Positions 18,857-28,374 of a stretch of 64,000 nucleotides of DNA are shown piece by piece (position 1 is the stretch's first letter; each line of letters starts with the position of its first letter). The position numbers were made by a program, and so were the translations under genes. The notes under the pieces were generated by a model that saw only the letters and a program-made list of their open reading frames with translations, did no database searches and had not been told where the DNA came from. The DNA comes from DATGSL01 sp964645585 (GTDB lineage: Bacteria > Verrucomicrobiota > Verrucomicrobiia > Opitutales > T3Sed10-336), in contig CAZYAN010000004.1 of the NCBI GenBank assembly GCA_964645585.1, positions 52,576-116,575 on the forward strand, read 5' to 3'.

Positions 18857-18973
18857 TTTCGATGCGCGGAGTTTACCGCTTTGACCGTTCGCCCTCCGTT
18901 TTCGGAAGCAGGTCCTCCTTTAAACCTATCCTCTCAGCGATCTTTGCCTAACCACCATCTAGCACCCAAACTT

Positions 18974-20101
18974 ATGCCGAAACGAAAAATCAATATTGCC
19001 CTCGTCGGACTTGGCTTCGGCGCTGAGTTCATTCCGATCTACCAGCGGCACCCGCAGGCGAACCTGTACGCGATCTGCCAGCGCTCCAAGGAGAAACTGG
19101 AGACAATTGGCGACGCCTTCGGTGTCAAAAAACGCTACACGCGCTTCGAAGACCTCTTGCGCGATCCCGATGTCGACGCGGTTCATATCAACACCCCGAT
19201 CCCGGACCATGGTCCGCAATCAATCGCCGCTCTCAAGGCCGGTAAACATGTCGCCTGCACCGTCCCGATGGCGACGACGATTGACGACTGCCGGACCATC
19301 GTGAACCTGGTCAGAAAGACCGGCCTGAAATACATGATGATGGAAACGGTCGTCTACAGCCGGGAATTTCTCTTCATTAAAGAGCTCTACGAAAAGAAGA
19401 AACTTGGCAAAATCCAGTATCTCCAGGCAAGTCATCAACAGGACATGGACGGCTGGCCGAATTATTGGCCCGGGCTCCCGCCGATGTGGTACGCGACCCA
19501 TTGTGTCGGACCCGTTGCCGGCCTCCTGAACTTAACCGCTGAATACGTTTCCTGTTTCGGCTCCGGCACAATCCGCAAGGAGCTCATTAAAAAATATAAT
19601 TCCCCGTTCGCAGTCGAATCGACCCACATCGCTTTCCGCGATTCCGATATCAGCGCACGCGTCTACCGCTCGCTCTTCGACGTCGCCAGGCAATACCGAG
19701 AAAGCTTCGATGTTTACGGGTCCGAGGCATCGGTCGAGTGGCCGCTGATCGAAGGCGAACCGCTGGTCATGCACCGGGCGAAGCTGCCGGAACACAAGAT
19801 ACCGAAACGCGTCGAAGCACCCGATTATGCCAAACGCCTGCCGCGCCCGATTCGCGAATTTACGCGAAAGGGTGTGTATGACCTGTCTAAAAAGACTCAC
19901 CTGAGTTTCACCCAGGGCGCCGGGCACGGAGGCTCCCATCCGCATCTCGCGCACGAATTTCTGTCGGCCCTGATCGAGGACCGTGATCCGTTTCCAAACG
20001 CGCGCGAATCCGCAAACTGGACCTGCGTCGGCCTCTGCGCGCACGACTCAGCCCTGAAGGGCGGGAAAATTGTTAAACTCCCGGCTTTTACCCAGACGTA
20101 A
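18974..20101 (+). CDS. Gfo/Idh/MocA family oxidoreductase
   Basis: A 375-residue protein. The Rossmann start is INIALVGLGFGAEFIPIYQRHP, followed by DAVHINTPIPDHG and GKHVACTVPMATT, in the place of the usual EKP loop. The substrate domain has MMMETVVYSREF and a His-rich GAGHGGSHPHLAHEF segment near the C-terminus. The cofactor is probably NAD(P) and the substrate an unknown sugar or cyclitol. ATG 18974 is chosen because the 31 upstream residues of the open frame are not family-like. It is only distantly similar in motif detail to the family member at 1597-2751, so the two are unlikely to be recent duplicates. Confidence 0.88.
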   Translation: MPKRKINIALVGLGFGAEFIPIYQRHPQANLYAICQRSKEKLETIGDAFGVKKRYTRFEDLLRDPDVDAVHINTPIPDHGPQSIAALKAGKHVACTVPMATTIDDCRTIVNLVRKTGLKYMMMETVVYSREFLFIKELYEKKKLGKIQYLQASHQQDMDGWPNYWPGLPPMWYATHCVGPVAGLLNLTAEYVSCFGSGTIRKELIKKYNSPFAVESTHIAFRDSDISARVYRSLFDVARQYRESFDVYGSEASVEWPLIEGEPLVMHRAKLPEHKIPKRVEAPDYAKRLPRPIREFTRKGVYDLSKKTHLSFTQGAGHGGSHPHLAHEFLSALIEDRDPFPNARESANWTCVGLCAHDSALKGGKIVKLPAFTQT

Positions 20102-20195
20102 GGCGTCCAGCAACGAAGCCCCGCGCCTTGAACGGCGCGGGGTCACGGCTCATCAGAACGACGCCTTTCCCGTGCGTCCTGGCTCGCTTTGGCTT

Positions 20196-21182
20196 TTACT
20201 TCTCTTTCGAACGCTGCTGCTTGCTGCTCATCTTCTTTTCGAAGAACTCGCGAAAGACCTCCATTTTCTCCTTCTCCCGGCGGTCCTCCTCAATCTCCTC
20301 ACCCGTTCGCTGCCGCTCCATTTTGTACATGTTCTTTCGCATTTGTGAGAGCGCCATGTTCTGCAACTGCCGGACGCGCTCACGGGTGATTCCGAAAATT
20401 TCGCCGACTTCCTCGAGCGTCTTGGGCGTGTTACCTTCCAGACCGAAACGCAACTTGATAATCCGCGCTTCACGCTCGTCGAGCTCGTCGATCATCTTAT
20501 TGATGTCCGCCTGCAACGTTTTATCCCGCAGATTCTCGAACGGCGTCGGCGCGTTTTCATCGCCCACCAAATCGCCAAATTGCGTCGTGTCGTCGTCTCC
20601 GACCGGCGCGTCAAGCGACGTCGGCCGCACACTGACCGACTTCAGGTGCGCCACCTTGTTGACGGGAATCTGGATCGCCTCGGCGATTTCCTCATCCGTC
20701 GGTTCGCGCCCGAGTTCCTCCTGAAGCTGCATCGCCACCCGCCGCATCTTTGAGATCTTGTCGACCAGATGGACCGGCAGACGAATCGTTTTGCTTTGGT
20801 TGGCGAGCGCTCGCTTGATCGACTGCTTGATCCACCAAGCGGCGTACGTGCTGAGCTTTCCTCCCTTGGCCGGGTCAAAGCGCTCGACCGCCTTGATCAA
20901 ACCGATGTTTCCTTCGCTGATCAGGTCGATCAGCGGCAAACCGAAATTGCTGTAATCGTGCGCGATCTTCACCACGAGCCGCAGATTCGACTTAATCATC
21001 AGGTCGCGCGCCTCCTTGTCGCCCTTCTTAATGCGCGCCGCCAGCTCAATCTCCTTTTCCGGAGTGATCAGCGGAATCTGACCAATATCCTGCAGATACA
21101 AGCGAATGCTGCTGCGGTCGTCCGGACCCCGGTAATCGCGCTCCTCCCTCGGTTTGGGCGAAGATGATCGTTTCTCTGCCAT
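20196..21182 (-). CDS. RNA polymerase sigma-70 family factor, RpoD/RpoS-like
   Basis: A 328-residue sigma factor. Region 1.2 is SIRLYLQDIGQIPLIT, region 2 includes NLRLVVKIAHDYSNFG, LIDLISEGNIGLIKAVERFDP and YAAWWIKQSIKRAL, and region 4 contains TLEEVGEIFGITRERVRQL. These are primary-type features. The N-terminus is short, without a long region 1.1, which fits either a compact housekeeping sigma or a group 2 sigma. ATG 21182 (MAEKRSSSP) is preceded by GAGGGGG. The C-terminal ~45 residues are highly charged (Lys, Glu, Arg), an unusual tail. It is monocistronic by appearance. Confidence 0.92.
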   Translation of the reverse strand: MAEKRSSSPKPREERDYRGPDDRSSIRLYLQDIGQIPLITPEKEIELAARIKKGDKEARDLMIKSNLRLVVKIAHDYSNFGLPLIDLISEGNIGLIKAVERFDPAKGGKLSTYAAWWIKQSIKRALANQSKTIRLPVHLVDKISKMRRVAMQLQEELGREPTDEEIAEAIQIPVNKVAHLKSVSVRPTSLDAPVGDDDTTQFGDLVGDENAPTPFENLRDKTLQADINKMIDELDEREARIIKLRFGLEGNTPKTLEEVGEIFGITRERVRQLQNMALSQMRKNMYKMERQRTGEEIEEDRREKEKMEVFREFFEKKMSSKQQRSKEK

Positions 21183-21416
21183 GATTGTTCCCCCTCTTGC
21201 CATATTATGTAGCTTCCTCCTTTTTGACGCCAGAAAATCCCTTCGCACCGGGCTTTCTCCCAGAAAACATCCGTGCGATTCCCTCCTCTTGCGTCGCCGT
21301 CGAACCGGCGAGCGGCTCTCCTCCCGGTTACAAATTCTCCTCCTGCTCTCTGGCCGCTTGGTTTTCTTGTCTATGACTTAGAAAACCAAAAAAGGGAAAA
21401 AGTTCCCGCAGATTAC

Positions 21417-22907
21417 TTATCCGGGGATTTGCGCGGCGATCGCGACCGCTTTCATCATGCCTTTGGCCTTATTCACGGTCTCCCAGTATTCATTTTCGGG
21501 AACCGAGTCCGCGACAATGCCCGCGCCAGACTGAACGTAAATCGTTCCATCCTTGATCATCGCCGTCCGAATCGTGATGCAAGAGTCGAGATTGCCATCG
21601 TAACTGAAATACCCGAGCGCGCCCGCGTAGATTCCCCGCTGCGACTCTTCCTGCTCCGAAATGATCTGCATGGCCCGGATTTTCGGCGCGCCGCTGACTG
21701 TCCCGGCCGGGAAGGTCGCCCGCATCAGGTCGTAGGCGTTCGAACCTTCGCGCAACTTGCCTTCCACCTGCGAAACGATGTGCATTACGTGCGAATAGCG
21801 CTCGATGACCATGAACTCCGGGACATGAACACTCCCGTATTCGCACACCCGGCCGATGTCGTTGCGAGCCAGATCCACGAGCATCAGATGCTCCGCACGC
21901 TCCTTTTCATCAGCCAGCAAATCTTTCTCGTTGTCCAGATCTTCACTCAGCGTCCGGCCGCGCGGACGGGTCCCGGCGATCGGCCGGATCTCAACCAGTC
22001 CGTCCGTCAGCCGCACATGCACCTCCGGCGAGGCGCCGACAATCGACATTCCCTCGAGCTCAAGCAGGAACATGTAAGGCGACGGATTCACCGTGCGCAG
22101 CGCCCGATACAGGTCGAGCGGCGATTTCTCAAACGGCTGCGAAAACCGCTGGCTAAGGACAACCTGGATCACGTCCCCCGACCGGATATACTCCTTGGCT
22201 CGATCAACAAGACCCCGAAACCCGTCCGGCGTAAAGTTTCCCCGCGGAACAGGAATTTCCTTCGGTTCCACCAGCGGCATCGGCCCGAGTTCCTGTTTCT
22301 TCGCCAGCAATTGAAAGATTTCCTCAATCTCCCGCGCGGCCCGGTCATACGCCTCCATCGGCTCCTCCCCGACATGCGCATTGACGCAAATCCGGAGGGT
22401 TTGTTTCGCCCGGTCGAAAATCAGGACCGAGTCGATCAGCATAAAATAAATCAGCGGCACCCCGGGAATTTCCTCCCGCGCGGCCGGCGTCACGACCGGC
22501 TCGACCCGATGAATGTACTCGTAACTCAGAAAACCGACAGCCCCTCCCGTGAAACGCGGCATGTCCGGCAGCTTGACCGGCCGGTAGCCCGCCATCTCCT
22601 CTTCGATCACCCGCAGCGGATCCGCGGGAGTCGGCATCTCCCGCCGCTCGCCGCCCGCCTCCTCAACCACGGTCACTTCCGGTCCGCAGGAAAAAATCTT
22701 GCGCGGACGGCAGCCAATGAAGGTGTAGCGGTAGAGATTCTCCCCGCCTTCGACGGATTCAAACAGAAACGCGGGACCGGAGTCGCGCAACTTGGCGAAG
22801 GCCGAAACAGGCGTTTCGAAATCAGCCATCAAATCCGCGTAAACCGGGACAACATTTCCCCGCCCCGCCAACTCAGCAAAGGCTTCTCTTGTGGGCTTAA
22901 TCTCCAT
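21417..22907 (-). CDS. trpE: Anthranilate synthase component I
   Basis: A 496-residue chorismate-utilising enzyme. NPSPYMFLLE is the tryptophan-feedback region. AGTRPRGRT, DLARNDIGRVCEYGSV, ATFPAGTVSGAPKIRAM and GAGIVADSVPENEY form the chorismate site. It makes anthranilate from chorismate with glutamine-derived ammonia from TrpG. No trpG is adjacent in this window. ATG 22907 (MEIKPTREAF) fits the family start, whereas the longer open frame adds 34 unconserved residues. Aminodeoxychorismate synthase (PabB) is the main alternative, but the length and N-terminal domain favour TrpE. Confidence 0.92.
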   Translation of the reverse strand: MEIKPTREAFAELAGRGNVVPVYADLMADFETPVSAFAKLRDSGPAFLFESVEGGENLYRYTFIGCRPRKIFSCGPEVTVVEEAGGERREMPTPADPLRVIEEEMAGYRPVKLPDMPRFTGGAVGFLSYEYIHRVEPVVTPAAREEIPGVPLIYFMLIDSVLIFDRAKQTLRICVNAHVGEEPMEAYDRAAREIEEIFQLLAKKQELGPMPLVEPKEIPVPRGNFTPDGFRGLVDRAKEYIRSGDVIQVVLSQRFSQPFEKSPLDLYRALRTVNPSPYMFLLELEGMSIVGASPEVHVRLTDGLVEIRPIAGTRPRGRTLSEDLDNEKDLLADEKERAEHLMLVDLARNDIGRVCEYGSVHVPEFMVIERYSHVMHIVSQVEGKLREGSNAYDLMRATFPAGTVSGAPKIRAMQIISEQEESQRGIYAGALGYFSYDGNLDSCITIRTAMIKDGTIYVQSGAGIVADSVPENEYWETVNKAKGMMKAVAIAAQIPG

Positions 22908-23138
22908 GCGAAAGGCGAGATTTCTTCCAATTTCAGACAAGCGCAACGCTATTCTCCGACACTCATTAGCTCGAGCGGCGAAAGGAATTTTGATTGCGGC
23001 GCACCCCAAGACCGATATTTGTTAAAAATCGGGCCGCGCGTCCCGCGGTTCCTCACTCAATGAACATCCCTGCGATCGCGGCCGGACCCGGGTGTCCGGA
23101 AGGGCGGCCGCAACAACGGAGGAATATTACAAGCAGCT

Positions 23139-24425
23139 ATGGCGATACCTTCTCGGGTTCTGGCAATCATCATGGGGGGCGGCCGCGGCACTCGCCTCCA
23201 TCCACTCACCAAACATCGCGCCAAACCGGCTGTGCCGCTCGCGGGAAAATATCGCCTCGTCGACATCCCGATCAGCAACTGCCTCAACTCCGGCCTGAAC
23301 CGGATTTTCGTTCTTACGCAGTTTCACACGGCCTCGCTTCACCGCCACATTCAGAACACCTATATGTTCGATCCCTTCGGCGGCGGTTTCGTCGACATCC
23401 TCTCCGCCGAACAGACCGAATTTACCGATGCCTGGTACCAAGGCACCGCCGATGCGGTCCGTCAAAACCTCATCCATTTCGGCGATCACGATTACGATCT
23501 CATCGTCATTCTCTCCGGGGATCAGCTTTACCGGATGGACGTGCGCACCATCGTTCAGCAGCACATCGATTCCGGCGCCGACATCACTCTCGCCGCCAAG
23601 CCGTTCCCCGCGTCTCGGGTTTCCGGCCTCGGTCTTATGCGCGTCAACGATGAACTCGATATCCTCGAATTCGTCGAGAAACCGACGGATCCCGAGATCA
23701 TCCGAAGCCTGACGATGAGCGATTACCTCGAAAACCGCCTCAAAGATCCGATCGCCGAGAAACACTGCCTCGCCTCCATGGGGATCTACGTATTCAACAA
23801 GGGCGTCCTCCGGGACTGTCTCGACAACGACATGAAGGACTTTGGGAAAGAGGTCATTCCCGCGCTCCTCGGAAAGGCGAAACTCAAGAGCTTCATCTTC
23901 GATGCCTACTGGGAAGATATCGGAACCGTGCATTCCTTCTTCGAAGCGAATCTCCAATTGACCGACCCGGTTCCCCCGTTTAACTTCTACGCGCCCGGCC
24001 TGCCGATCTACACCCACGCCCGCTATCTGCCGGGCTCCAAGATCAACCGCTGCAATCTCGACCACGTCGTTATCAGCGACGGCTGCATTATTTCCGACTC
24101 CTCCATCCGCCGTTCCGTCATCGGGGACCGCTCCAAGATCGGCGAAGGCACCCAATTGGAAAATGTCGTTGTCATGGGGTCCGACAAATTTGAGGACGAC
24201 GAGGATCTCGCCGAGAACAAACGGCGGAACATCCCGAACGCCGGGATCGGAAGAAACTGTCGAATCCGCAACGCGATCATCGACAAGAACGCGCGGATCG
24301 GCCATGATGTGACGCTTAGCCCGGAAGGAAAACCGGATCTTTTCGAAAGCAACGGCATTGTCGTTCGTGACGGCGTCCTGATCGTTCTCAAAAACGCCGC
24401 CATTCCCGATGGCACCACTATGTAA
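23139..24425 (+). CDS. glgC: Glucose-1-phosphate adenylyltransferase
   Basis: A 428-residue nucleotidyltransferase. The N-terminal GGGRGTRLHPLTKHRAKPAVP and RLVDIPISNCLNSG are diagnostic for ADP-glucose pyrophosphorylase. GTADAVRQNL and LSGDQLYRMD follow. The C-terminal half is a left-handed beta-helix with hexapeptide repeats (VISDGCIISDSSIRRSVIG). It makes ADP-glucose, the committed step of bacterial glycogen synthesis. GGAGG lies about 17 bases upstream of the ATG, rather far. The downstream Usp gene begins 7 bases after the stop, so the two are probably co-transcribed. Confidence 0.96.
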   Translation: MAIPSRVLAIIMGGGRGTRLHPLTKHRAKPAVPLAGKYRLVDIPISNCLNSGLNRIFVLTQFHTASLHRHIQNTYMFDPFGGGFVDILSAEQTEFTDAWYQGTADAVRQNLIHFGDHDYDLIVILSGDQLYRMDVRTIVQQHIDSGADITLAAKPFPASRVSGLGLMRVNDELDILEFVEKPTDPEIIRSLTMSDYLENRLKDPIAEKHCLASMGIYVFNKGVLRDCLDNDMKDFGKEVIPALLGKAKLKSFIFDAYWEDIGTVHSFFEANLQLTDPVPPFNFYAPGLPIYTHARYLPGSKINRCNLDHVVISDGCIISDSSIRRSVIGDRSKIGEGTQLENVVVMGSDKFEDDEDLAENKRRNIPNAGIGRNCRIRNAIIDKNARIGHDVTLSPEGKPDLFESNGIVVRDGVLIVLKNAAIPDGTTM

Positions 24426-24432
24426 CCAAGCC

Positions 24433-25281
24433 ATGGACAAAATCCTGATCTGCACCGACGGCTCCCATTACGGCAACATCTGCTGTGAATACGGCGGCTG
24501 GCTCGCTTCCCGCCTCAAAAGCTCGGTCGAAGTCCTCTACGTCACCGACCTGCGCCAGTTCGAGGTCCCGCTGATCGCCGACCTCAGCGGAAGTCTCGGC
24601 ATCCAGCCTTACCAGGCGATCCTCGGACAGCTCCAGGAGCTCGAAGGGAAAAAGGCCGCCGTCATCCTCGAAGCCGGCGAGAAGAGCGTCCACACCCGCT
24701 TCCCCGACGCCGAGGTGGTGAAAACGCACAAAACCGGTCTCCTGATCGACTCCCTCGGCGATCTCGAAGAAGACGCATCCTTCGTCCTTCTCGGGAAACG
24801 GGGCGAACGCTCCGGCTTCGCCACAGAACATCTCGGCTCCACCGTCGAACGGGTCGTGCGCGCCAGCAGCAAACCGTGCCTCGTCACCTCCCGCAGCTTC
24901 CGCGAACCGCGGCGCATGCTCCTCGCATACGACGGCGGAAAAAGCGGCCAAAAAGCCGCCGCCTTCCTCGCCGGCACCGACGGCTTCAAGGACCTCGAAC
25001 TCCATATCGTGATCGTCGCCGAGGATACCGGACAGGAGGAGCAGGCATTCGAACACCTCCGCACCGCCGAAAAGCAGTTAACCGACGCCGGTTATACAAC
25101 GATCTGCCAAATGCTCCACGGTGTCCCGGAAGAAGCGATCGCCGAATATGTCGCCGCGCGCGACATGCACCTGCTGATCATGGGCGCATACGGCCACAGC
25201 CGGATCCGCCGCCTCTTCATCGGAAGCACGACCACCGAGATGATCCGCCGCTGCCTCGTCCCCGTCATGCTCTTCCGATAG
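24433..25281 (+). CDS. Tandem universal stress protein (UspA) domains
   Basis: A 282-residue protein made of two Usp domains. The first begins MDKILICTDGSHYGNICCEYG; the second begins RRMLLAYDGGKSGQKAAAFLAG and ends with the ATP-binding type signature LLIMGAYGHSRIRRLFIGSTT. The first domain has a related but less typical loop (VLLGKRGERSGFATEHLGST). Such tandem proteins bind ATP and act in stress responses. ATG 24433 is preferred to the longer frame that overlaps glgC. It lies 7 bases after glgC. Confidence 0.88.
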   Translation: MDKILICTDGSHYGNICCEYGGWLASRLKSSVEVLYVTDLRQFEVPLIADLSGSLGIQPYQAILGQLQELEGKKAAVILEAGEKSVHTRFPDAEVVKTHKTGLLIDSLGDLEEDASFVLLGKRGERSGFATEHLGSTVERVVRASSKPCLVTSRSFREPRRMLLAYDGGKSGQKAAAFLAGTDGFKDLELHIVIVAEDTGQEEQAFEHLRTAEKQLTDAGYTTICQMLHGVPEEAIAEYVAARDMHLLIMGAYGHSRIRRLFIGSTTTEMIRRCLVPVMLFR

Positions 25282-25288
25282 GGAGAAG

Positions 25289-25379
25289 CCTCTGATCTCT
25301 GGCCTCTGATCTCTGGTCTTTTGTCTTATTCATCCGTTCGCTTTCTTGACCAAAGGCAGAAGACGAAAGACAAAAGACC
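25289..25379. repeat. Tandem 14-bp repeat and 13-bp inverted repeat between usp and mtaB
   Basis: CCTCTGATCTCTGG occurs twice in tandem (25289-25302 and 25303-25316). GGTCTTTTGTCTT (25315-25327) is the exact reverse complement of AAGACAAAAGACC (25367-25379). The right arm stretch GACCAAAGGCAGAAGACGAA is a purine-rich, low-complexity relative of the same word. The hairpin could terminate the glgC-usp message. The word family resembles a short dispersed repeat; a related stretch lies inside a gene at about 44330-44372. Confidence 0.65.
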
Positions 25380-25384
25380 GAATC

Positions 25385-26758
25385 ATGGCGAAGGCTTCCA
25401 TCCACACGCTCGGCTGCCGTCTGAACCAGGCCGAAAGCAATTTGATCCGCGAGAAAATGGAAAACGCGGGCTACCGGATCGTTCCGTTTGGCGATCGGGC
25501 CGACCTCGCGGTTATCAATACCTGCACCGTCACCAATCTCGCCGACGCCAAATGCCGAAACGCTATCCGGTCCTTCACGCGGAAGAACCCCGACGCGTTT
25601 GTCGCCGTCGTCGGCTGTTATTCGCAAATGGGCTACCGCTCGATCGCGCGCATTCCCGGCGTCGATCTGATCATCGGCAACCAAGACAAGCTCAACGTGC
25701 TCGACTTTGTCCGCCTCGGGAAAAATGAATCCCCGGTTATCCTCCGGGACCGGATCGACAAATCGGACTTCAGCATCGCCTTCGACGGTGAAACGCCTTT
25801 CCCCAAGCGAGCCAACCTCAAAATTCAGGACGGCTGCGATTTCATGTGCTCGTTCTGCATCATTCCCTTTGCGCGCGGCCGGTCGCGCGGCCGCGAGTTT
25901 TCCAACCTGCTTGACGAAGCCCGCAGCCTCGCGCGGCGCGGCGTACGCGAAATCGTCCTGACCGGCGTCAACATCGGAACGTACCGCCACGGAGACCGCG
26001 ACATTCTCTCCGTTGTCGACGGCCTCAACGAAATCGACGGGATCGATCGCATTCGCATCAGCAGCATCGAGCCGACAACGATTCCGGTCGACCTGTTCGG
26101 CCGGATGAACGACCCGGACCACGCGCTGCTCCCGTTCCTCCACATCCCTCTTCAATCCGGAGTGGACCGGATCCTCGGCGAAATGCGCCGCAAGTATTCC
26201 GTTTCCGAATACCTCGCCTTCATTCACGAGGCATCCGAAACCGTCAGCGACCTCTACCTTGGAACCGACATCATGGTCGGCTACCCCGGAGAATCCGACG
26301 AGGAATTCATCGAAACCTGCCGCGTATTTGAAGAAAACCCGTTCGCCTTCTGCCACGTCTTCAGCTATTCCGAGCGCGAGGGCACCGTCGCCGCAAAATC
26401 AGCAACCCAGGTGCCGGTACCGGAACGCGCTCGCCGCAGTGCCGCGCTCCGCCGGCTCAGCGCGAAAAAGCGCACGAACTTTTACGATAAATACACTGGC
26501 CGGACCATGCGCGTTCTCTTCGAAGATCCGAAACCAGACTTCTGGCCCGCTTATACCGACAACTACATTCGCGTCATCGTAGCCAAAGATTCTCTCCCAG
26601 ACCCGACACTTGACCTGACGAACAAAACCGCACTCGTTCGCCTCGATCAGGTCTCCGCCGACTTTGTCGAAGCCACCTTCGTCGAACTCCTCGACCACCC
26701 CCCGAGGCGTCTTGCCGTCCCCTCCTCAAACGGCCCCGCCTTAAGAAATCACCATTAA
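25385..26758 (+). CDS. mtaB: tRNA t6A37 methylthiotransferase, MtaB-like
   Basis: A 457-residue radical-SAM methylthiotransferase. The UPF0004 domain starts HTLGCRLNQAESN and holds the first cluster cysteines (GC, NTCTVTN, VVGCYSQ). The radical SAM site is CDFMCSFCIIPFARG. LHIPLQSGVDRIL and GTDIMVGYPGESDEEF are family motifs, and a TRAM-like domain follows (GRTMRVLFEDP). MtaB adds a methylthio group to t6A37 of tRNA. GCRLNQAE favours MtaB over MiaB. ATG 25385 is chosen because the 13 residues of the longer frame are encoded by the purine-rich repeat. The last ~20 residues look unconserved. Confidence 0.9.
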   Translation: MAKASIHTLGCRLNQAESNLIREKMENAGYRIVPFGDRADLAVINTCTVTNLADAKCRNAIRSFTRKNPDAFVAVVGCYSQMGYRSIARIPGVDLIIGNQDKLNVLDFVRLGKNESPVILRDRIDKSDFSIAFDGETPFPKRANLKIQDGCDFMCSFCIIPFARGRSRGREFSNLLDEARSLARRGVREIVLTGVNIGTYRHGDRDILSVVDGLNEIDGIDRIRISSIEPTTIPVDLFGRMNDPDHALLPFLHIPLQSGVDRILGEMRRKYSVSEYLAFIHEASETVSDLYLGTDIMVGYPGESDEEFIETCRVFEENPFAFCHVFSYSEREGTVAAKSATQVPVPERARRSAALRRLSAKKRTNFYDKYTGRTMRVLFEDPKPDFWPAYTDNYIRVIVAKDSLPDPTLDLTNKTALVRLDQVSADFVEATFVELLDHPPRRLAVPSSNGPALRNHH

Positions 26759-26799
26759 AAACGGATAAAGAAAAAATACTAGCTAATCGATAACCCGCT

Positions 26800-28260
26800 T
26801 CACTTCGCCCCCTTCGGAACCTCGACCATCAAGTAGTGGAGGGACCCCTCGAACAGTACGAAAAAGAGATTCCGTCCTTGCTTCAACGCTTCCCGCGCCG
26901 CCGCCACATCGGCCACTTGCTGACGATTGATCTGCAAGATCACCGCCCCCTCGGGAAACGTTTCCGCGTAAGGCGAATCTTCCTCGACGCGCGTCACAAA
27001 TATTCCCGCTATCTCCTCGCTTAGATTGAATTGCTCGCGCACCTGATCGGTCACTTCGGTTACCATCAACCCCGGAAGCAGTTCCACCTCGTCCAGTTTC
27101 GGGTCGGGCGGCGGCGGCGCGAGCCGCCCCAGCACCGCCGAAACTTCCTTTCGCTCGCCTTCCCGCAGCAGATCGACCGTGACCGTCGTCCCGGGTGGGA
27201 TTCGGGAAACACGCAATCGTAAATCGCTCGCCGAAGTGACCGGCTCGCCGTCGATTGCGACCAATACATCGCCTTCCCGCAAACCGGCTTGCGCCGCCGG
27301 GCTCCCCTCAATCACGTTCACCACGGAAACGCCGGAGACCGCATCCCGCGCCGGCGCGCCATACTCCTCGATTAATAACCGGTCCGGATCCCGCAGCGTC
27401 ACCCCGAGGAAACCGCGCGGGACTTCACCGGTCTCGATCAGGCTCCGCATTACATCACGAGCCATATTGATCGGCACGGCAAACCCGACGCCGACGTTTC
27501 CTCCCCCCGGAGAGGCGATCGCAGTATTAATGCCGACGACACGGCCATGGGTGTCCACCAACGGTCCGCCGGAATTGCCGACGTTCATCGATGCGTCCGT
27601 CTGAAGAAAATCTTCGTAGCCGCTCTCGCCGAGTATACCGATGCCGGTTCGCCCGCGAGCGGAAATAATACCCGAGGTCACCGCGTGACCAATTCCGAGG
27701 GCATTCCCCAACGCAAAAACCAAATCTCCCACTTCGACTTGGTCGCTGTCAGCCAGCACCGCGGCCGGCAGATCCCTGCCGGTTCGAATTTGCAACACAG
27801 CGATGTCAGTCGCGGGATCGCGTCCGATGATGCTCGCAACGACTTCGCGACGGTCGGCCAACTGCACAATCACCCGCTCCGCATCCTCAATAACATGATT
27901 GTTCGTGATTACATAGCCCTGCGGAGAAACGATTACGCCCGAACCAATCCCGCTTTTCACCCGCTCCTGCGGCAGACCTTCTTCGCCAAAAAACGGCCGG
28001 ACGCCCGGAAGCTTCTGCAAATCGGATTCATCGACCGTTCGCTCCGAATACACACTGACGACAACCGGCTGCACGCGGCGCAGAATTTCCGCGTAGCTGT
28101 GAATACCAATCCCGTTTTCCCGGTCAACCGGCGTGTCATCGATGCGCAGATCAAGGCGAACCGTCTGCTCCGTTCCCCCGCATCCAAGCGAGAAAAGTAC
28201 AAGTGTCAGAATAAACTGTGTGGCCGTCCTCACCAATCCGCCGGCGCTTTTGTTTCTCAT
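26800..28260 (-). CDS. DegP/HtrA-like trypsin-family serine protease with two PDZ domains
   Basis: A 486-residue envelope protease. The N-terminus has a signal sequence ending LVLFSLGCGG, so lipidation at Cys27 is possible, although the lipobox is imperfect. The catalytic triad is visible as His in YVITNNHVIED, Asp in DPATDIAVLQI and Ser in MNVGNSGGPLVDTHG. PDZ1 covers about RGFLGVTL to the GTTVTVDLLREGE region; PDZ2 is shorter and sits near the C-terminus. It would degrade or fold-check periplasmic proteins. ATG 28260 is used because residues before it in the longer frame are not signal-like. It converges with mtaB. Confidence 0.93.
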   Translation of the reverse strand: MRNKSAGGLVRTATQFILTLVLFSLGCGGTEQTVRLDLRIDDTPVDRENGIGIHSYAEILRRVQPVVVSVYSERTVDESDLQKLPGVRPFFGEEGLPQERVKSGIGSGVIVSPQGYVITNNHVIEDAERVIVQLADRREVVASIIGRDPATDIAVLQIRTGRDLPAAVLADSDQVEVGDLVFALGNALGIGHAVTSGIISARGRTGIGILGESGYEDFLQTDASMNVGNSGGPLVDTHGRVVGINTAIASPGGGNVGVGFAVPINMARDVMRSLIETGEVPRGFLGVTLRDPDRLLIEEYGAPARDAVSGVSVVNVIEGSPAAQAGLREGDVLVAIDGEPVTSASDLRLRVSRIPPGTTVTVDLLREGERKEVSAVLGRLAPPPPDPKLDEVELLPGLMVTEVTDQVREQFNLSEEIAGIFVTRVEEDSPYAETFPEGAVILQINRQQVADVAAAREALKQGRNLFFVLFEGSLHYLMVEVPKGAK

Positions 28261-28374
28261 TCGCGACCTCCCGTCGCGACACAAATCCGGCCCCCGGCTC
28301 GGAGGTTGCGCCGCTTGCACCGATTATAGACAAACCCGAGGCAAGTCGAAATCGGGCCGCGGACGGATTGGCTG

